NCBI RefSeq assembly: GCF_000374165.1 | Contig: NZ_KB893671.1 | Location: forward strand, 124,193-188,192 | Origin: Parafrankia elaeagni | GTDB taxonomy: Bacteria > Actinomycetota > Actinomycetes > Frankiales > Frankiaceae | DNA length: 64,000 nucleotides | Direction: 5' to 3' | In this document: positions 17,711 to 26,187 of the stretch, piece by piece | How positions within the stretch are numbered: the first letter of the stretch is position 1 | Layout: every line of letters begins with the position of its first letter | Made by a program: the position numbers and the translations under genes | Notes under the pieces: generated by a model | What the model was told of the DNA's origin: nothing | What the model saw: the letters and a program-made list of their open reading frames with translations, nothing else | The model's database searches: none

Positions 17711-20380
17711 GTGGTGGCAACGGACAGTACGGAACGGCCGACCCGCGCGGTGCCCGCGAAGCCGAGCCTGGACGGGATCGAGGCCCGCTGGTCGCGCGAC
17801 TGGCAGGAGCGCGGGACCTATTCGTTCGACCGGTCGGTTCCGCGGGAGCGGGTCTACTCGGTCGACACACCTCCGCCGACCGTAAGCGGCTCCCTGCACG
17901 TCGGCCACGTGTTCTCGTACACCCACACCGACCTGATCGCCCGTTTCCAGCGGATGCGCGGCCTCGAGGTCTTCTACCCGATGGGTTTCGACGACAACGG
18001 GCTGCCCACCGAACGCCGGGTGCAGAACTACTACGGCGTGCGCTGTGACCCGTCGGTGCCCTACGACCCCGCGTTCACCCCGCCGGCGAAGCCGGGCAAG
18101 GACCAGATCCCCGTGTCCCGGCGCAACTTCGTCGAGCTGTGTGAGCAGCTGACGATCGAGGACGAGAAGGGTTTCGAGGAGCTCTGGCGCCGCCTCGGCC
18201 TGTCGGTGGACTGGTCGTACACCTACGCGACGATCGACAGCCGCTCGCGGGTGGTCGCCCAGCGTGCCTTCCTGCGCAACCTGGCCCGCGGTGAGGCGTA
18301 CCTGGCCGAGGCCCCGACCCTGTGGGACGTCACGTTCCGCACCGCGGTCGCGCAGGCGGAGCTGGAGGACCGGGAGCGCCCCGGTGCCTACCACACCCTG
18401 GCGTTCCCGCGGCCCGGCGGTGAGCCGGTCGTGATCGAGACGACCCGTCCCGAGCTGCTGCCGGCCTGCGTCGCCCTGGTGGCGCACCCCGAGGACGAGC
18501 GCTACCAGCCGCTGTTCGGGAAGACGGTCCGCACGCCGCTGTTCGAGGTCGAGGTGCCGGTCGTGGCGCACCGGCTGGCCGATCCGGAGAAGGGCTCCGG
18601 CATCGCCATGATCTGTACGTTCGGTGACCTGACCGACGTCATCTGGTGGCGGGAGCTGCGGCTGCCGGCCCGCGCGGTGATCGGCCGTGACGGCCGCCTG
18701 CTCCCCGAGGCGCCCGACGCCATCACCGCGCCGGCCGGCCGCGAGCACTACACCCGGGTCGCGGGCAGGACGATCGCCGCCGCGCGGGTGGCCGTCGTCG
18801 AGGCCCTGCGGGAGACCGGCGCGCTGCTCGGCGAGCCGCGGGCGATCACCCACCCGGTCAAGTTCTACGAGAAGGGCGACCGGCCGCTGGAGATCGTCTC
18901 CACCCGCCAGTGGTACATCCGCAACGGCGGCCGGGACGAGCAGCTGCGTGAGAAGGTGCGGGCGCGCGGCTCCGAGCTGCGCTGGCACCCGGAGTACATG
19001 CGGGTGCGCTACGAGAACTGGGTCGACGGCCTCAACGGCGACTGGCTGATCAGCCGGCAGCGCTTCTTCGGTGTTCCCTTCCCGGTCTGGTACCCGCTGG
19101 ACGAGGCGGGTGACCCGCGGTACGACGCGCCGATCGTCGCGGACGAGTCCGCGCTCCCGGTCGATCCGTCCAGCGACCTCCCGCCGGGGTACACCGCCGA
19201 GCAGCGCGGCGTGCCGGGCGGCTTCATGGCGGACCCGGACGTCATGGACACCTGGGCGACGTCCTCGCTGACCCCGCTGATCGTCAGCGGCTGGGAGAGC
19301 GACCCGGCGCTGTTCGCCCAGGTGTTCCCGATGAACCTGCGCCCGCAGGCCCACGAGATCATCCGGACCTGGCTGTTCTCGACCGTGCTGCGCAGCCACG
19401 CCGAGTTCGGCGCGCTGCCCTGGTCGGACGCCGCGATCTCCGGCTGGATCCTCGACCCGGACCGCAAGAAGATGTCCAAGTCGAAGGGCAACGTCGTCAC
19501 GCCCCTGGGCCTGCTGGAACAGCACGGCTCGGACGCCGTCCGGTACTGGGCCGCCTCCGGCCGGCCGGGCACCGACACCGCGTTCGACGTGGGCCAGATG
19601 AAGACCGGCCGCCGGCTCGCCATCAAGATTCTCAACGCGAGCCGGTTCGTCCTCGGTCTCGCCGAGGCGGGCGAGGACGCGGACGGCGCCGGCGGCCCCG
19701 GCGCGGCGGCGACGCCCTCCACCGCCGGCCCCGGTTCCGCCAGTGCCCCCGTCCCCGCCCCCGGCCCGGAGGCCGTCACGGAGGAGCTGGACCGGGCGCT
19801 GCTCGCCGAGCTGGCCCGGGTCGTCGCCACCGCGACCGAGGCGTTCGAGGGCTACGACTACACCCGGGCGCTCGAGGCCACCGAGACCTTCTTCTGGCGC
19901 TTCTGCGACGACTACGTCGAGCTGGTCAAGGGGCGGGCCTACGGCGCGCACGGCGCGGCCGGCGCCGCCTCCGCGCAGGCGACCCTGTCGGTGGCGCTGT
20001 CGACGCTGCTCACCCTCTTCGCGCCGTTCCTGCCCTTCGTCACCGAGGAGGTCTGGTCCTGGTGGCAGGAGGGCTCGGTGCACCGGGCCTCCTGGCCTGA
20101 GGCGGACCGGATCCGCACGGTGGCCGGCGGCGGGCGCCCCGAGCTGCTGGACGCCGTCGGCGCGGCGCTGTCCGCGGTGCGGCGGGCCAAGTCCGAGGCC
20201 AAGGTCTCGATGAAGGCCGAGGTCGCCACCGCCAGGGTCAGCGGCGACGCTGCCACGGTCGCCCTGGTCGAGCAGGCCGCGGCGGACCTGCGCAGCGCCG
20301 GCGGCATCTGGGAGCTCACCCTGGCGGGCACCAGCGGCGAGCTGGCCGTGGACGTCGTGCTGGTGCCCGCCGCCGGCTGA
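17711..20380 (+). CDS. valS: Valyl-tRNA synthetase
   Basis: Class I synthetase charging tRNA-Val, 889 residues, cytosolic. The HIGH motif appears as [16 protein letters not shown] (about residues 60-75), the KMSKS motif as [12 protein letters not shown] (near 595), and the editing domain sits between them. The C-terminal anticodon-binding part includes [11 protein letters not shown] low-complexity Gly/Ala/Pro insert lies near residues 658-690, after the connective region. GTG 17711 (or the next codon GTG) is taken as the start; the frame extends upstream into the divergent gene without support. The stop codon lies inside a 12-bp tandem duplication. Confidence 0.95.
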   Translation: MVATDSTERPTRAVPAKPSLDGIEARWSRDWQERGTYSFDRSVPRERVYSVDTPPPTVSGSLHVGHVFSYTHTDLIARFQRMRGLEVFYPMGFDDNGLPTERRVQNYYGVRCDPSVPYDPAFTPPAKPGKDQIPVSRRNFVELCEQLTIEDEKGFEELWRRLGLSVDWSYTYATIDSRSRVVAQRAFLRNLARGEAYLAEAPTLWDVTFRTAVAQAELEDRERPGAYHTLAFPRPGGEPVVIETTRPELLPACVALVAHPEDERYQPLFGKTVRTPLFEVEVPVVAHRLADPEKGSGIAMICTFGDLTDVIWWRELRLPARAVIGRDGRLLPEAPDAITAPAGREHYTRVAGRTIAAARVAVVEALRETGALLGEPRAITHPVKFYEKGDRPLEIVSTRQWYIRNGGRDEQLREKVRARGSELRWHPEYMRVRYENWVDGLNGDWLISRQRFFGVPFPVWYPLDEAGDPRYDAPIVADESALPVDPSSDLPPGYTAEQRGVPGGFMADPDVMDTWATSSLTPLIVSGWESDPALFAQVFPMNLRPQAHEIIRTWLFSTVLRSHAEFGALPWSDAAISGWILDPDRKKMSKSKGNVVTPLGLLEQHGSDAVRYWAASGRPGTDTAFDVGQMKTGRRLAIKILNASRFVLGLAEAGEDADGAGGPGAAATPSTAGPGSASAPVPAPGPEAVTEELDRALLAELARVVATATEAFEGYDYTRALEATETFFWRFCDDYVELVKGRAYGAHGAAGAASAQATLSVALSTLLTLFAPFLPFVTEEVWSWWQEGSVHRASWPEADRIRTVAGGGRPELLDAVGAALSAVRRAKSEAKVSMKAEVATARVSGDAATVALVEQAAADLRSAGGIWELTLAGTSGELAVDVVLVPAAG

Positions 20381-20394
20381 CCCGCCGGCTGACC
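20371..20394. repeat. 12-bp tandem duplication across the valS stop
   Basis: Two perfect copies of CGCCGGCTGACC. The first copy carries the valS TGA stop (20378-20380) and the second repeats it out of frame with the gene. Confidence 0.85.
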
Positions 20395-20440
20395 GCACGT
20401 GCGCGGGGCGGGTGGCGGCTCGATCGGGCAGGATGGGAAC

Positions 20441-20959
20441 GTGCCCATCTACGCCCTGGGAGATCTCGTCCCGTCGATTGACCCGTCCGCATTCGTCCAT
20501 CCCGAGGCGACGCTGATCGGCAACGTCCGGATCGGCCCGGAGTCGACGGTCTGGCCGGGTGTCGTGATGCGTGGTGACCACGGGCTGATCAGCGTCGGCG
20601 CGCGGACGTCCATCCAGGACGGCTCCGTCATTCACGCGACCGCGCTGCTTCCGACGATCGTGGGTGACGACTGCGTGATCGGGCACATCGTGCACCTCGA
20701 GGGCTGCGTGATCGAGGACGGCTCCCTGGTGGGCTCGGGGTCGATCGTCCTGCACGAGGCCCGGGTCTGCCGGGGTGGCCTGGTCGGCGCCGGTGCCGTG
20801 GTGGGCAACCGGGTGGTGGTCCCCGAACGGGCGATGGCCCTGGGCATCCCGGCGAAGATCCGGGAGGGCGCCGCGCCCCAGGATCTGATCCGGATGGCGG
20901 CCGAGTCCTATGTCGAGAACGGGCGGCGTTTCCGCAAGGACATGCGCCGCATCGACTGA
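20441..20959 (+). CDS. Gamma-class carbonic anhydrase family protein
   Basis: Left-handed beta-helix (hexapeptide repeat) protein of the gamma-carbonic anhydrase/YrdA/PaaY family, 172 residues. Repeats run from VPSIDPSAFVHPEATLIGNV through LVGAGAVVGNRVVVPERAMA, followed by the C-terminal helix. Candidate zinc ligands are His in SVIHATA and the His residues in IGHIVHLEGC. The usual His five residues after the GH histidine is Glu here, while another His sits at +3. CO2 hydration is therefore possible but not assured. GTG 20441 follows GGATGGGAAC; upstream in-frame codons were rejected. Confidence 0.85.
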   Translation: MPIYALGDLVPSIDPSAFVHPEATLIGNVRIGPESTVWPGVVMRGDHGLISVGARTSIQDGSVIHATALLPTIVGDDCVIGHIVHLEGCVIEDGSLVGSGSIVLHEARVCRGGLVGAGAVVGNRVVVPERAMALGIPAKIREGAAPQDLIRMAAESYVENGRRFRKDMRRID

Positions 20960-21029
20960 CCGGGCCCCGGCCGGCTGACCGCGCCGCCCGGCGGCGCCGC
21001 CGGGCGCCTGTTCCACCGTCAGAGCTGTG

Positions 21030-21368
21030 TCAGACCTCCTGCGGGGCCCTTTCCGGCCTGCGCACGGGCTTCGCGCCCGCGGAGTTCGGCTGCATACCGG
21101 GCGGCAGGGAGCCTGTCGCCCGGACCCATCCGCGTGCGGCCGTGCGTTCCGCGGCCAACCGGCCCAGTCCCACCGCCAGGCCGGAGACCGCCGCCCACAC
21201 GATCGCCTCCGACCAGGCGGTGTCCGGGTCGACCGGGTTCTTCGGCGGGTCGGACCTGCGCACCTTCCGGTACGCGAGGGTCACCCCTCGGTTCGCTGCG
21301 GTGCCGGCGAGCGCGGCCGCCGCGCCGCCGACGACCTTCCATCCTATTTTCGATCCCGATCCGGACAC
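21030..21368 (-). CDS. DUF4235 membrane protein
   Basis: 112-residue protein of the actinobacterial DUF4235 family. Features seen are KIGWKVVGGAAAALAG followed by a conserved basic stretch (AYRKVRRSDPPKNPVDPDTA) and a second hydrophobic segment AIVWAAVSGLAVGLGRLAAE, so it should span the membrane once or twice. The C-terminal 35 residues are hydrophilic. GTG 21368 has AGAGG upstream. It converges on the carbonic anhydrase gene and is divergent from dut. No function is known for the family. Confidence 0.82.
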   Translation of the reverse strand: MSGSGSKIGWKVVGGAAAALAGTAANRGVTLAYRKVRRSDPPKNPVDPDTAWSEAIVWAAVSGLAVGLGRLAAERTAARGWVRATGSLPPGMQPNSAGAKPVRRPERAPQEV

Positions 21369-21613
21369 CCCACACCTCTCGTCGCCGCCGCCCCGGTCTG
21401 CTCCGGTGCGTGCTGGTGTCGCCGCTCACTGGTCCGGCACCACCGTCCCACCCCTACCCGCCAGCGGACGGATTCCCCACCCGAGCGGGGGAGCACCGTG
21501 ACTGCGGGCCGGTATGTGGCCGGGGTGTCGCCGGGCATGCGCTGGCGGTCGCCGCGCAGTGAGTCGTTAGTGTCGCGGACAGCCCACCCGGGTGAGGACG
21601 ACCCAGGAGAATC

Positions 21614-22177
21614 ATGACCGCGACCGCCCCCACGCCGCACGCCGCCCCGCGTCACGGCGAGCCGTCGACCGGCGACCCGCACACCACCCTGGAGGTACTG
21701 GTCCACCGGGTGGACCCGGATCTGCCACTGCCCTCCTACGCCCAGCCCTCGGACGCCGGCGCGGACCTCGTGACCGCGCGGGACGTCACGCTGGCGCCGG
21801 GAGAGCGGGCCATCGTCGGGACGGGCCTGGCGATCGCGCTGCCCGCCGGCTACGCGGCCTTCGTGCACCCGCGCAGCGGCCTCGCCGCGCGTCATGGACT
21901 CTCCGTCGTCAACGCCCCCGGTACCGTCGATGCCGGTTACCGTGGAGAAATCAAGGTGATTCTCATAAACACAGATCGAAGCGAGTCAATCGCTCTCCGT
22001 AGGGGAGACCGAGTGGCCCAGCTTGTGGTCCAACGGGTGGAGCACGCGGTCTTCCGGGAGGTCGCCACCCTGCCCACCTCGGTGCGCGGCACCGGCGGGT
22101 TCGGCTCGACGGGTGGGTTCGGTGACGCCTCCGGCGGGCCGGGAAGGGAGGCGCACGGTGTTCCGTCGCGGTCGTAA
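21614..22177 (+). CDS. dut: dUTP diphosphatase (dUTPase)
   Basis: Trimeric dUTPase hydrolysing dUTP to dUMP and PPi, protecting DNA from uracil. All five motifs are present: DAGADL (47-52), PRSGLA (86-91), [11 protein letters not shown] (102-112), GDRVAQLV (131-138) and [10 protein letters not shown] (158-167). An extra N-terminal stretch of about 25 residues and a C-terminal tail after motif 5 make it 187 residues, longer than typical. The gene overlaps the next one by 20 bases. The DNA of motif 3-4 (about 21945-22010) is markedly less GC-rich than its surroundings. First gene of the conserved dut block. Confidence 0.95.
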   Translation: MTATAPTPHAAPRHGEPSTGDPHTTLEVLVHRVDPDLPLPSYAQPSDAGADLVTARDVTLAPGERAIVGTGLAIALPAGYAAFVHPRSGLAARHGLSVVNAPGTVDAGYRGEIKVILINTDRSESIALRRGDRVAQLVVQRVEHAVFREVATLPTSVRGTGGFGSTGGFGDASGGPGREAHGVPSRS

Positions 22178-22868
22178 GGCCTCCGTCGAGGCCAGCCCCG
22201 ACCCGGACGAGGCGCGGGGCGGTCGGAACGTCGACCAGCCCGGTCCCTATGACGCCGAGGCCGCGCCGCAGGACGACATCCATCGGCTCGACCTCGGTGC
22301 GCTGCGGGTGCCCGCACTGCGCGGGGTCCAGGTCCAGTTCCAGGTGGAGGAGTCCACCGGTCGGCCGCTGACGGTCGTCGTGACCGACGGCCGCAGCGCG
22401 ATGGAACTGGCGGTGTTCGCCGCGCCCAGGACCGCGCCGCTGTGGGACGAGGTCCGCGCGGAGATCCTCGAGACGCTGCGCGACTCCGGCGGCGCCGAGG
22501 GCGAGGGCCCGTTCGGTGCGGAGCTGCGGATGCGGCTGCCCACCAACCGCCCCGGCGAGACGGTGCCCGGCCGGATGATCGGCGTCGACGGTCCCCGCTG
22601 GTTCCTGCGGGCCGTGGTGACCGGTGCCGCCGGGCAGGACGTCGCCGCCGGGCCGTTGCTCGACGAGACGCTGCGGCGGATCGTGGTGGTACGCGGCGAC
22701 GAGGCGATGCCCGTCCGTGACCCGCTTCCGCTGCGGCTGCCGAAGGAGGTCGCCGACGGCCCCGAGGGCTCCGGTGACTCCGACGGCCCGTCGCGGGAGG
22801 TCACGCCCGGCACGGCGACAGCGGCGCCGATGCCGGTCCGAGGGACGCGGATCGCGGAGATGGGCTGA
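22158..22868 (+). CDS. DUF3710 domain protein
   Basis: 236-residue actinobacterial DUF3710 protein, equivalent in position to the gene following dut in mycobacteria and streptomycetes. The conserved core runs from [20 protein letters not shown] to [20 protein letters not shown] and includes WDEVRAEI and [15 protein letters not shown]. Both ends are acidic and low in complexity. No membrane segment and no catalytic motif are seen. GTG 22158 has GGGAGG six bases upstream and lies inside the end of dut. Function unknown; the linkage to dut is conserved. Confidence 0.88.
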   Translation: MFRRGRKASVEASPDPDEARGGRNVDQPGPYDAEAAPQDDIHRLDLGALRVPALRGVQVQFQVEESTGRPLTVVVTDGRSAMELAVFAAPRTAPLWDEVRAEILETLRDSGGAEGEGPFGAELRMRLPTNRPGETVPGRMIGVDGPRWFLRAVVTGAAGQDVAAGPLLDETLRRIVVVRGDEAMPVRDPLPLRLPKEVADGPEGSGDSDGPSREVTPGTATAAPMPVRGTRIAEMG

Positions 22869-23313
22869 CCGACCGAGCCCCCGTCGGCCCGTTAGCCGCT
22901 TCCCTCCTCCGCTCACTGGACCCGGGCCTTCCCCGTGCCGGGCCTCCCGCCGCAGGCCTCCCGCGCAGGCCTCCAGTGACGGTCTCCGCCGGTGGCGGTC
23001 GCCGCCGGTGCTGCAGCGCGGCCGCGCCGCCGGGTGCTCCCAGGCGGCCGCGCTGCCGGCGCGGCGCCGGTGGGTGCGGTGCGGTGACTGGCGCCGGAAC
23101 GTCCGCGTAACAGCGCGGAGCGGTCCGTCGCCCGGTTGTCGGGCCGGCGACTTGTCCGGTCCTGAGTGCGGAACGGTGGTGGCGGGTGGTCCGTCCACTT
23201 CATAATCCCGGTGCAGAGCGCCGTCGCGTCGGCCACCGGGGCAGAGCCCCATGTGAGTTGGCCCGGTGACGTCGAAAGGTCGGAATCCGCCGCCCGGCTA
23301 CGGGAGCGGTTCG
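22869..23313. other. 445-base spacer before the OB-fold gene
   Basis: GC-rich spacer with many short CCG/CGG repeats and no frame with coding character. A GTG-initiated extension of the OB-fold gene from 23266 is possible but has no RBS. A slightly AT-richer patch near 23195-23215 (CACTTCATAATCC) could hold a promoter. Confidence 0.35.
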
Positions 23314-23715
23314 ATGATCGGAGGAGCCGTGGGCGAAGGGCGCAGCTGGCTGGGGCGGCGTTTCCACCAGCTGACAGCGGACAATCAGGAGCTCGAGGAC
23401 GAGGACCTGCGGCGCGCGTCGGAGGCCGCGGGGGCCGAGCCGATGCTGGCCTGCCGGGACCGCGCCGAGGCCTGCGTCGCCGGTTCCATACGTTCGGTCA
23501 CCGTGCGGGCGCGTTCCGGGGCGCCCAGCCTCGAGGTCGACCTCTATGATGGAAGCGGAACCGTGACCCTCGTGTTTCTCGGCCGCAAACACATCGCGGG
23601 CATCGAGGCCGGCCGGTCCGTGAAGGCATCTGGCCGCGTGGTCGTGCGCGACGAGCGGACCACGATGTTCAACCCGCGGTACGAGCTGCTGCCGGTCTCC
23701 TCGACCAGCGCCTGA
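23314..23715 (+). CDS. OB-fold nucleic-acid-binding domain protein
   Basis: 133-residue protein with an OB-fold domain (residues about 45-130: VAGSIRSVTVRARSGAPSLE, VDLYDGSGTVTLVFLGRKHI, AGIEAGRSVKASGRVVVRDE). The tRNA-anticodon/OB pattern of beta-strands with DGSGTVTLVF is characteristic of this actinobacterial family, found between DUF3710 and DUF3159 genes in many genomes. ATG 23314 is preceded by GGGAGCGG. GTG 23266 and GTG 23329 are alternative in-frame starts. The role is unknown; binding to nucleic acid is inferred from the fold. Confidence 0.85.
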   Translation: MIGGAVGEGRSWLGRRFHQLTADNQELEDEDLRRASEAAGAEPMLACRDRAEACVAGSIRSVTVRARSGAPSLEVDLYDGSGTVTLVFLGRKHIAGIEAGRSVKASGRVVVRDERTTMFNPRYELLPVSSTSA

Positions 23716-23747
23716 GCGGCGCCCGGAGGAACAGGACCCTCTCGCCC

Positions 23748-24518
23748 ATGCCACCAGTCCCGCCGTCTGACCCGTCCCTGCCGAAGCCGGCGCCGGGCCC
23801 GCGCGGCTCCGGCCGCGAGCGTGGCTCGGAGCCCCCGCTGTCCCTGGCGGAGGCGGTGGGCGGCCCGCGCGGGATCATCGACAGTGCCATTCCGACGGTG
23901 GCTTTCGTCACCGTCAACGCCGAGGCGGGCCTGACCGCCGCGATCATCGTCGCGATCGCGACGGCGCTCGGGCTGGTCGTGCTGCGGCTGGTCCGCAGGG
24001 AACCGGTCCAACAGGCCTTCTCCGGCCTTTTCGCGGTCGGCTTCGCCGCCTTCATCGCCTCCCGCACGGGCAGTGCGGACGGCTTCTTCCTCCCGTCAAT
24101 CGCGAAGAACGCGGTCTGTTCCGTGGTCGGTCTGTTGTCCATCGCGGTCGGGCGACCGATCGGCGGATACGTGATGGCCGGCTTCGACAGGCGCTACACC
24201 GGCTGGCGGGAGGACCCGCCGGTCCGGCGGGCCGCGGTGTGGGCGACCCTGGTCTGGATCGCCGTGTTCGGGGTGCGGTTCGTCGTCCAGGGCCTGCTGT
24301 ACCTCGCCGGGGAGACCGGCTGGCTCGCCGCCGCGAACATCGCGCTCGGGCTGCCGCTGTTCGGTGTGGCGGTCCTCGCGACCTTCGCGATCGTCCGCCG
24401 CCTCGCCCCCCTGCCGGCTAAGGGCGCCGACCCGGCCGGTGAGCCGGTGGCGGGCGAGCCGGCCGCCCTCGTGGAGACCGGTGACCTGGCGGAGCCCGTC
24501 GAGCCGCCGCGCCCCTGA
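23748..24518 (+). CDS. DUF3159 membrane protein
   Basis: 256-residue membrane protein of the DUF3159 family. Residues 1-35 are hydrophilic. Then come the conserved SLAEAVGGPRGIIDSAIPTV and about five to six membrane helices, including TAAIIVAIATALGLVVLRLV and NAVCSVVGLLSIAVGRPIGG. The motif GFDRRYTGWREDP lies in a loop. Position in the dut-OB-fold-DUF3159-trkA order is conserved in actinobacteria (Rv2693c in M. tuberculosis). It starts 32 bases after the OB-fold gene and converges on the trkA pair. No function is established. Confidence 0.88.
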   Translation: MPPVPPSDPSLPKPAPGPRGSGRERGSEPPLSLAEAVGGPRGIIDSAIPTVAFVTVNAEAGLTAAIIVAIATALGLVVLRLVRREPVQQAFSGLFAVGFAAFIASRTGSADGFFLPSIAKNAVCSVVGLLSIAVGRPIGGYVMAGFDRRYTGWREDPPVRRAAVWATLVWIAVFGVRFVVQGLLYLAGETGWLAAANIALGLPLFGVAVLATFAIVRRLAPLPAKGADPAGEPVAGEPAALVETGDLAEPVEPPRP

Positions 24519-24569
24519 CCCGGTCACGGCCCTGACGGGCCCCCTAACGGCCCTAGAGCGTGCCGGCGT

Positions 24570-25343
24570 TCACCGGGCCGCGGGCCCCCGCGCCGCACCG
24601 GCGGGCACGGCCCCGAGCAGCGCGGCGAGGCTCTCCTCGGCCTCACTGGTGGTCGCGACGGCCAGCACCTCGTCGCCGGGTTCCAGCGCGCAGTCCGCGG
24701 AGGGGACGATGGCGTGACCGTCGCGCAGGATGACGACCAGCGCCGAGTCCGGCGGCAGGTCGACATCACCGACGCGCAGGCCGACCACCGGCGCGTTCGC
24801 GGTCAGGGTGAGCTCGACGAGCGAGGCGTCGCTCTGCCGGAACTTCATCAGCCGCACCAGGTCGCCGACGCTCACCGCCTCCTCCACGAGGGCGGTCAGC
24901 AGGCGGGGGGCGGAGACCGCGACGTCGACACCCCAGGAGTCGGTGAACAGCCACTCGTTCTTGGGGTGGTTGACCCGCGCCACCACCCGCGGCACGCCGA
25001 ACTCCGTCTTCGCCAGCAGTGACACGACCAGGTTGACCTTGTCGTCGCCGGTCGCGGCGACCATGACCGCGCAGCGGTCCAGACCTGCGCCGTCGAGCGA
25101 GGAGAGCTCGCAGGCGTCGGCGAGCAGCCACTCGACCGCGGGCAGCGCGTCCCGGCGGATCTTGTTCGGGTCGCGCTCGATGATCATGACCTCGGAGCCG
25201 TTCTCCAGCAGCTCCGCGGCGATCGAGCGCCCGACCTTGCCCGCGCCGGCGATGGCCACCCAGCGCGCCGAGCGCCCACCGGGCCCGACCAGCTCCGCGC
25301 CCTGCCCCTCGACGGCGGCGCGCACGTCCGGTTCCTGCGTCAT
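24570..25343 (-). CDS. TrkA-family K+ uptake regulator (second of pair)
   Basis: Cytosolic RCK protein with an RCK_N Rossmann domain (AIAGAGKVGRSIAAELLENG at residues about 30-49, acidic end of strand 2 in MIIERD) and a TrkA_C domain (VELTLTANAPVVGLRVGDVD to EPGDEVLAVATTSEAEESL). 257 residues. These proteins bind NAD(H)/nucleotides and gate potassium channels or transporters. ATG 25343 has GGAGA upstream. The start of this gene follows the first trkA gene by 26 bases on the same strand, and the pair corresponds to CeoB/CeoC of M. tuberculosis. It converges on DUF3159. Confidence 0.9.
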   Translation of the reverse strand: MTQEPDVRAAVEGQGAELVGPGGRSARWVAIAGAGKVGRSIAAELLENGSEVMIIERDPNKIRRDALPAVEWLLADACELSSLDGAGLDRCAVMVAATGDDKVNLVVSLLAKTEFGVPRVVARVNHPKNEWLFTDSWGVDVAVSAPRLLTALVEEAVSVGDLVRLMKFRQSDASLVELTLTANAPVVGLRVGDVDLPPDSALVVILRDGHAIVPSADCALEPGDEVLAVATTSEAEESLAALLGAVPAGAARGPAAR

Positions 25344-25369
25344 CGCTGGTCTCCGTCCCTGGCTCGTGA

Positions 25370-26032
25370 TCAGTCGTGCTGGGGGCCGGTGCGGATCACG
25401 GCGTCGGCCTCGGTGGCCCGCGTCTTCGCCACCGCGACGTGCAGGACGTCCCCGTCCTGGATCATGGTGCGGGCGTCCGGGAGCAGCCCGTCGCCGAACC
25501 TGGTCACGCAGACCACCCGCACCTCGGCCCGCGCCTCCAGGTCGGCGAGGCGCCGCCCGGCCCAGCCGCGGGCCGGGGTGACCGCGGTGAGCAGCACCGA
25601 TCCGGACGTGTCCGTCCACTCCGGGGTGACGGCGTCCGGGACGAGGCGGCCGAGGATCTGGTCGCGGGTCCAGCGCACGGTGGCGACCGTGGGAATGCCC
25701 AGGCGCTCGTAGACCTCGGCGCGCCGCGGATCGTAGATGCGGGCGACGACCCGTTCGACCCCGAACATCTCCCGGGCGACCCGGGCAGAGATGATGTTGG
25801 AGTTGTCGCCGCTCGACACGGCCGCGAACGCGGCGGCATCAGCGATACCGGCTTCGACCAGGGTGTCGCGGTCGAAGCCCATGCCGGTGACCCGGCGGCC
25901 GCCGAAGCCGGCCGACAGGCGGTTGAACGCCTCCGGGTTCTGGTCGATGACGGCCACCGAATGGCCGAGACGCTCGACCGCACCGGCGAGAGAGGAACCG
26001 ACCCGGCCGCAGCCGAGGATCACGACGTGCAC
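25370..26032 (-). CDS. TrkA-family K+ uptake regulator (first of pair)
   Basis: RCK-type regulator of 220 residues. N-terminal Rossmann loop HVVILGCGRVGSSLAGAVER starts at residue 2, with VIDQNPEAF, and SGDNSNIISARVAREMFGVE. The C-terminal domain has LEARAEVRVVCVTRFGDGLL and IQDGDVLHVAVAK. GTG 26032 gives a start directly before the first beta-strand, as in homologues; the frame extends to 26146 without support. First gene of a two-gene operon, divergent from the KimA-like permease, so regulator and transporter could share the 155-base promoter region. Confidence 0.9.
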   Translation of the reverse strand: MHVVILGCGRVGSSLAGAVERLGHSVAVIDQNPEAFNRLSAGFGGRRVTGMGFDRDTLVEAGIADAAAFAAVSSGDNSNIISARVAREMFGVERVVARIYDPRRAEVYERLGIPTVATVRWTRDQILGRLVPDAVTPEWTDTSGSVLLTAVTPARGWAGRRLADLEARAEVRVVCVTRFGDGLLPDARTMIQDGDVLHVAVAKTRATEADAVIRTGPQHD

Positions 26033-26187
26033 GGGAAGTGAGCGTAGTCCGACGGGGGTTGCCCGGTCGATGCCTGTCCCGCACCCCGTTCGTCCAGCTC
26101 GCGGGGCTCTTCTCCGCCGCACGGGCGCCGGAGTGCGCCACGTCACACAGTGTGGGGAGGTGTGACCGCGGTCGGTAGCATCGCCGC

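Noticed and set aside
17324-21016. 1,230-codon minus-strand frame opposite valS and the carbonic anhydrase
   Set aside because: It is the antisense shadow of valS and its neighbours; low in hydrophobic patterning and without any domain.
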